A stretch of 5,745 nucleotides of DNA from Acidobacteriaceae bacterium (GTDB taxonomy: Bacteria; Acidobacteriota; Terriglobia; Terriglobales; Acidobacteriaceae). The stretch is taken from NCBI GenBank assembly GCA_030042915.1, contig JASHYS010000186.1, forward strand, positions 1 through 5,745, in the 5' to 3' direction. The notes below the pieces were generated by a model. It saw only the letters and a list, made by a program, of their open reading frames with translations. It was not told where the DNA came from and did no database searches. The translations under genes were made by a program, and so were the position numbers. The first letter of the stretch is position 1. The number at the start of each line of letters is the position of its first letter. Positions 4,514 to 5,745 of this stretch are shown here, piece after piece.

Positions 4514-5745
4514 TCACTGCACGACGAGCTTGACCTCGGTCGTGCTGACTGCCTGGTGGCTCGCCACCCCGCCTGCGCAGCCAACATTGGCAAGCATCAA
4601 CGCCAGCACTCCCAGAAAAGCCAGCAGGATGAGACGGTCCCTGGCCCACTTTCTTCGGGCAAAGACCAGAGGCAACAAGAAAAGCGGCAGGAAAATGAAG
4701 GCCGACGAAGCGCCGCCAGGCACTGTGTACGTGACTACGACCACAATTTCGTAAGTTCCCGGCGGCGTCGTAGTCGATGTTGTGATGGTCAGGATCGGAT
4801 TCGCGAAGCTGCAAGTCGTCCCCGGTGGCAGATCGAGGCATTGCACTGAGATATTCTTTGCCCCGTCCGGCAGAGAGATCGTAAACATCGCGCTCGATCC
4901 CGGAGTCACCGATCCGTTTCCTGTAACGGTGGGCGGATTTCCGGTTCCGTTCCCGGCGGGCGAAACCTCGAATTGCCACGTCGTTGAGGTTCCTCCGCCG
5001 GGAGGCGGAGTTTGCACACTGATGGCCACGGTCCCTGTCGTCGCTATGTCCGCTGAAGTCACCGTCGCGGTGAGTTCCGTCGCGCTCACATACGTGGTGG
5101 CCAGGGCCGAACTACCCCAAAGAACGGTTGTGGCGGGCACAAATCCGCTTCCGGTCACCGTGAGTGTGAATCCCGATCCTCCCGCCGCCGCGTAAACCGG
5201 AGACGTGTTGCTGATCACTGGAACCGGGTTGACGATCGTTACGCTGACCATGTCCGTCACGGTGATGGTTTCATTGTCTGAAACGGTAACTTGTGTCGTC
5301 GGCGCAGGCGGCACGGCCACGGGGCAGGTCAATGTGGTTGGACACTCGCCGTCCAACGTGATCGACTGCGTGTAATTTGAACCCGAGGCTGTGCTTGCGA
5401 GATTGCTCAATGGCGCGTTATCGGTGAACGTCAGCGTGCCGGTGTCAGTGGCCGGCGCGGAACCCGTGTAAGTGATCGTCAAGGTGCAGAAGTTGCCGGG
5501 TGGCAAGGTGGCAGATACCACGCCGCTCGCAGTCGCGCCAAAGCATTGCAGAGGCAAAAGCGTAAAGGGCGCGCCGCTCGAGACGGCAACGGTAGAGAGC
5601 GTCATCGGGGCTTGTCCCATACTGGAGATGGCGATGGTCTGCTGGCTTCCCGTTTTCCCGCCGAACGCCAGAGGACTTCCCGCGGAGAAGTACGCCACCG
5701 GCTCGTCGAGATTGATGGCCGCGGGAAGCGTGAAGGCATTCACGA
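4514..5745 (-). CDS. Large secreted/surface protein with Ig-like and IPT/TIG-like domains and a two-segment membrane tail, N-terminus off window
   Basis: The visible 409 residues are the C-terminal part of an extracellular protein rich in Thr, Ser, Gly, Pro and Val. Residues 10-132 form a choice-of-anchor or ASH-like beta-sandwich, with PVAYFSAGSPLAFGG, then LPPGNFCTLTITY and TGTLTFTDNAPLSN. Residues 170-260 resemble an IPT/TIG domain: PVISNTSPVYAAAGGSGFTL, GSGFVPATTVLWG and ATELTATVTSADIATTG. A PPPGGG linker (246-251) lies in its last strands. Residues 270-343 are another Ig-like domain with LPPGTTCSF and PPGTYEIVVVV. Two hydrophobic stretches (about 348-361 and 371-386) follow around ARRKWARDR (362-370), then VGCAGG (387-392) and a short strand-like end. 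The first in-frame GTG, at 5743, is probably an internal Val, so the gene continues past the right edge. In similar acidobacterial proteins this region often follows NHL or other beta-propeller repeats; that is an expectation, not seen here. The role is probably surface display, adhesion or carbohydrate contact, but it is unknown. Confidence 0.82.
   Translation of the reverse strand, partial: VNAFTLPAAINLDEPVAYFSAGSPLAFGGKTGSQQTIAISSMGQAPMTLSTVAVSSGAPFTLLPLQCFGATASGVVSATLPPGNFCTLTITYTGSAPATDTGTLTFTDNAPLSNLASTASGSNYTQSITLDGECPTTLTCPVAVPPAPTTQVTVSDNETITVTDMVSVTIVNPVPVISNTSPVYAAAGGSGFTLTVTGSGFVPATTVLWGSSALATTYVSATELTATVTSADIATTGTVAISVQTPPPGGGTSTTWQFEVSPAGNGTGNPPTVTGNGSVTPGSSAMFTISLPDGAKNISVQCLDLPPGTTCSFANPILTITTSTTTPPGTYEIVVVVTYTVPGGASSAFIFLPLFLLPLVFARRKWARDRLILLAFLGVLALMLANVGCAGGVASHQAVSTTEVKLVVQ

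Noticed and set aside
4992..5005. GC-rich inverted repeat CCTCC/GGAGG
   Set aside because: It is explained by codons of the Pro-Pro-Pro-Gly-Gly-Gly linker in the surface protein and sits inside coding sequence.
4446..5195. Open frames on both strands inside the 3' half of the surface-protein gene
   Set aside because: The minus-strand Ig-like frame has clear beta-sandwich periodicity and membrane segments. The alternative frames are Arg-rich and featureless.

Overview
The window looks like a chromosomal piece of a GC-rich soil bacterium, most likely an acidobacterium of the Terriglobales type. This is inferred from three things: the roughly 60-70% GC of most genes, the collection of gene families, and the C-terminus of the right-hand minus-strand protein. 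That C-terminus has Ser/Thr/Gly-rich Ig-like domains followed by two hydrophobic segments around an Arg/Lys cluster and a Cys-Ala-Gly-Gly tail, an arrangement familiar from large extracellular acidobacterial proteins. There is no marker gene, so the assignment is tentative.

Layout from left to right. (1) Positions 1-807, plus strand: the C-terminal two thirds of a D-mannonate dehydratase of the enolase superfamily (ManD/RspA subgroup), cut by the left edge. (2) Positions 808-922: a convergent intergenic stretch with three consecutive inverted repeats. (3) Positions 923-1014, minus strand: a complete tRNA-Ser with anticodon CGA and an encoded CCA end. (4) Positions 1015-1194: a divergent intergenic stretch with a possible tRNA promoter on the minus strand and a perfect TATAAT just before the next gene. 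(5) Positions 1195-2556: a DUF2254 integral membrane protein. (6) Positions 2643-3797: a Tat-exported DUF362 protein. (7) Positions 3896-4417: a small zinc-ribbon protein with three membrane segments and clearly lower GC than its neighbours. (8) Positions 4514 to the right edge, minus strand: the C-terminal part of a large secreted or surface-anchored protein with Ig-like and IPT/TIG-like domains, convergent with gene 7.

How the genes relate: the mannonate dehydratase belongs to hexuronate catabolism (D-mannonate to 2-keto-3-deoxy-D-gluconate), and its partners, if any, lie to the left of the window. The DUF2254, DUF362 and zinc-ribbon genes run in the same direction with gaps of about 90-100 bases. 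That allows co-transcription but does not prove it. None of the three has an established biochemical function visible here.

I see no mobile element, CRISPR array, integrase, attachment-site duplication or recognisable defence or biosynthetic cluster. The points most worth a second look are the low-GC zinc-ribbon membrane protein, the two-segment membrane tail of the surface protein, and the apparently leaderless start of the DUF2254 gene. I did not find convincing evidence for a new multi-gene system.
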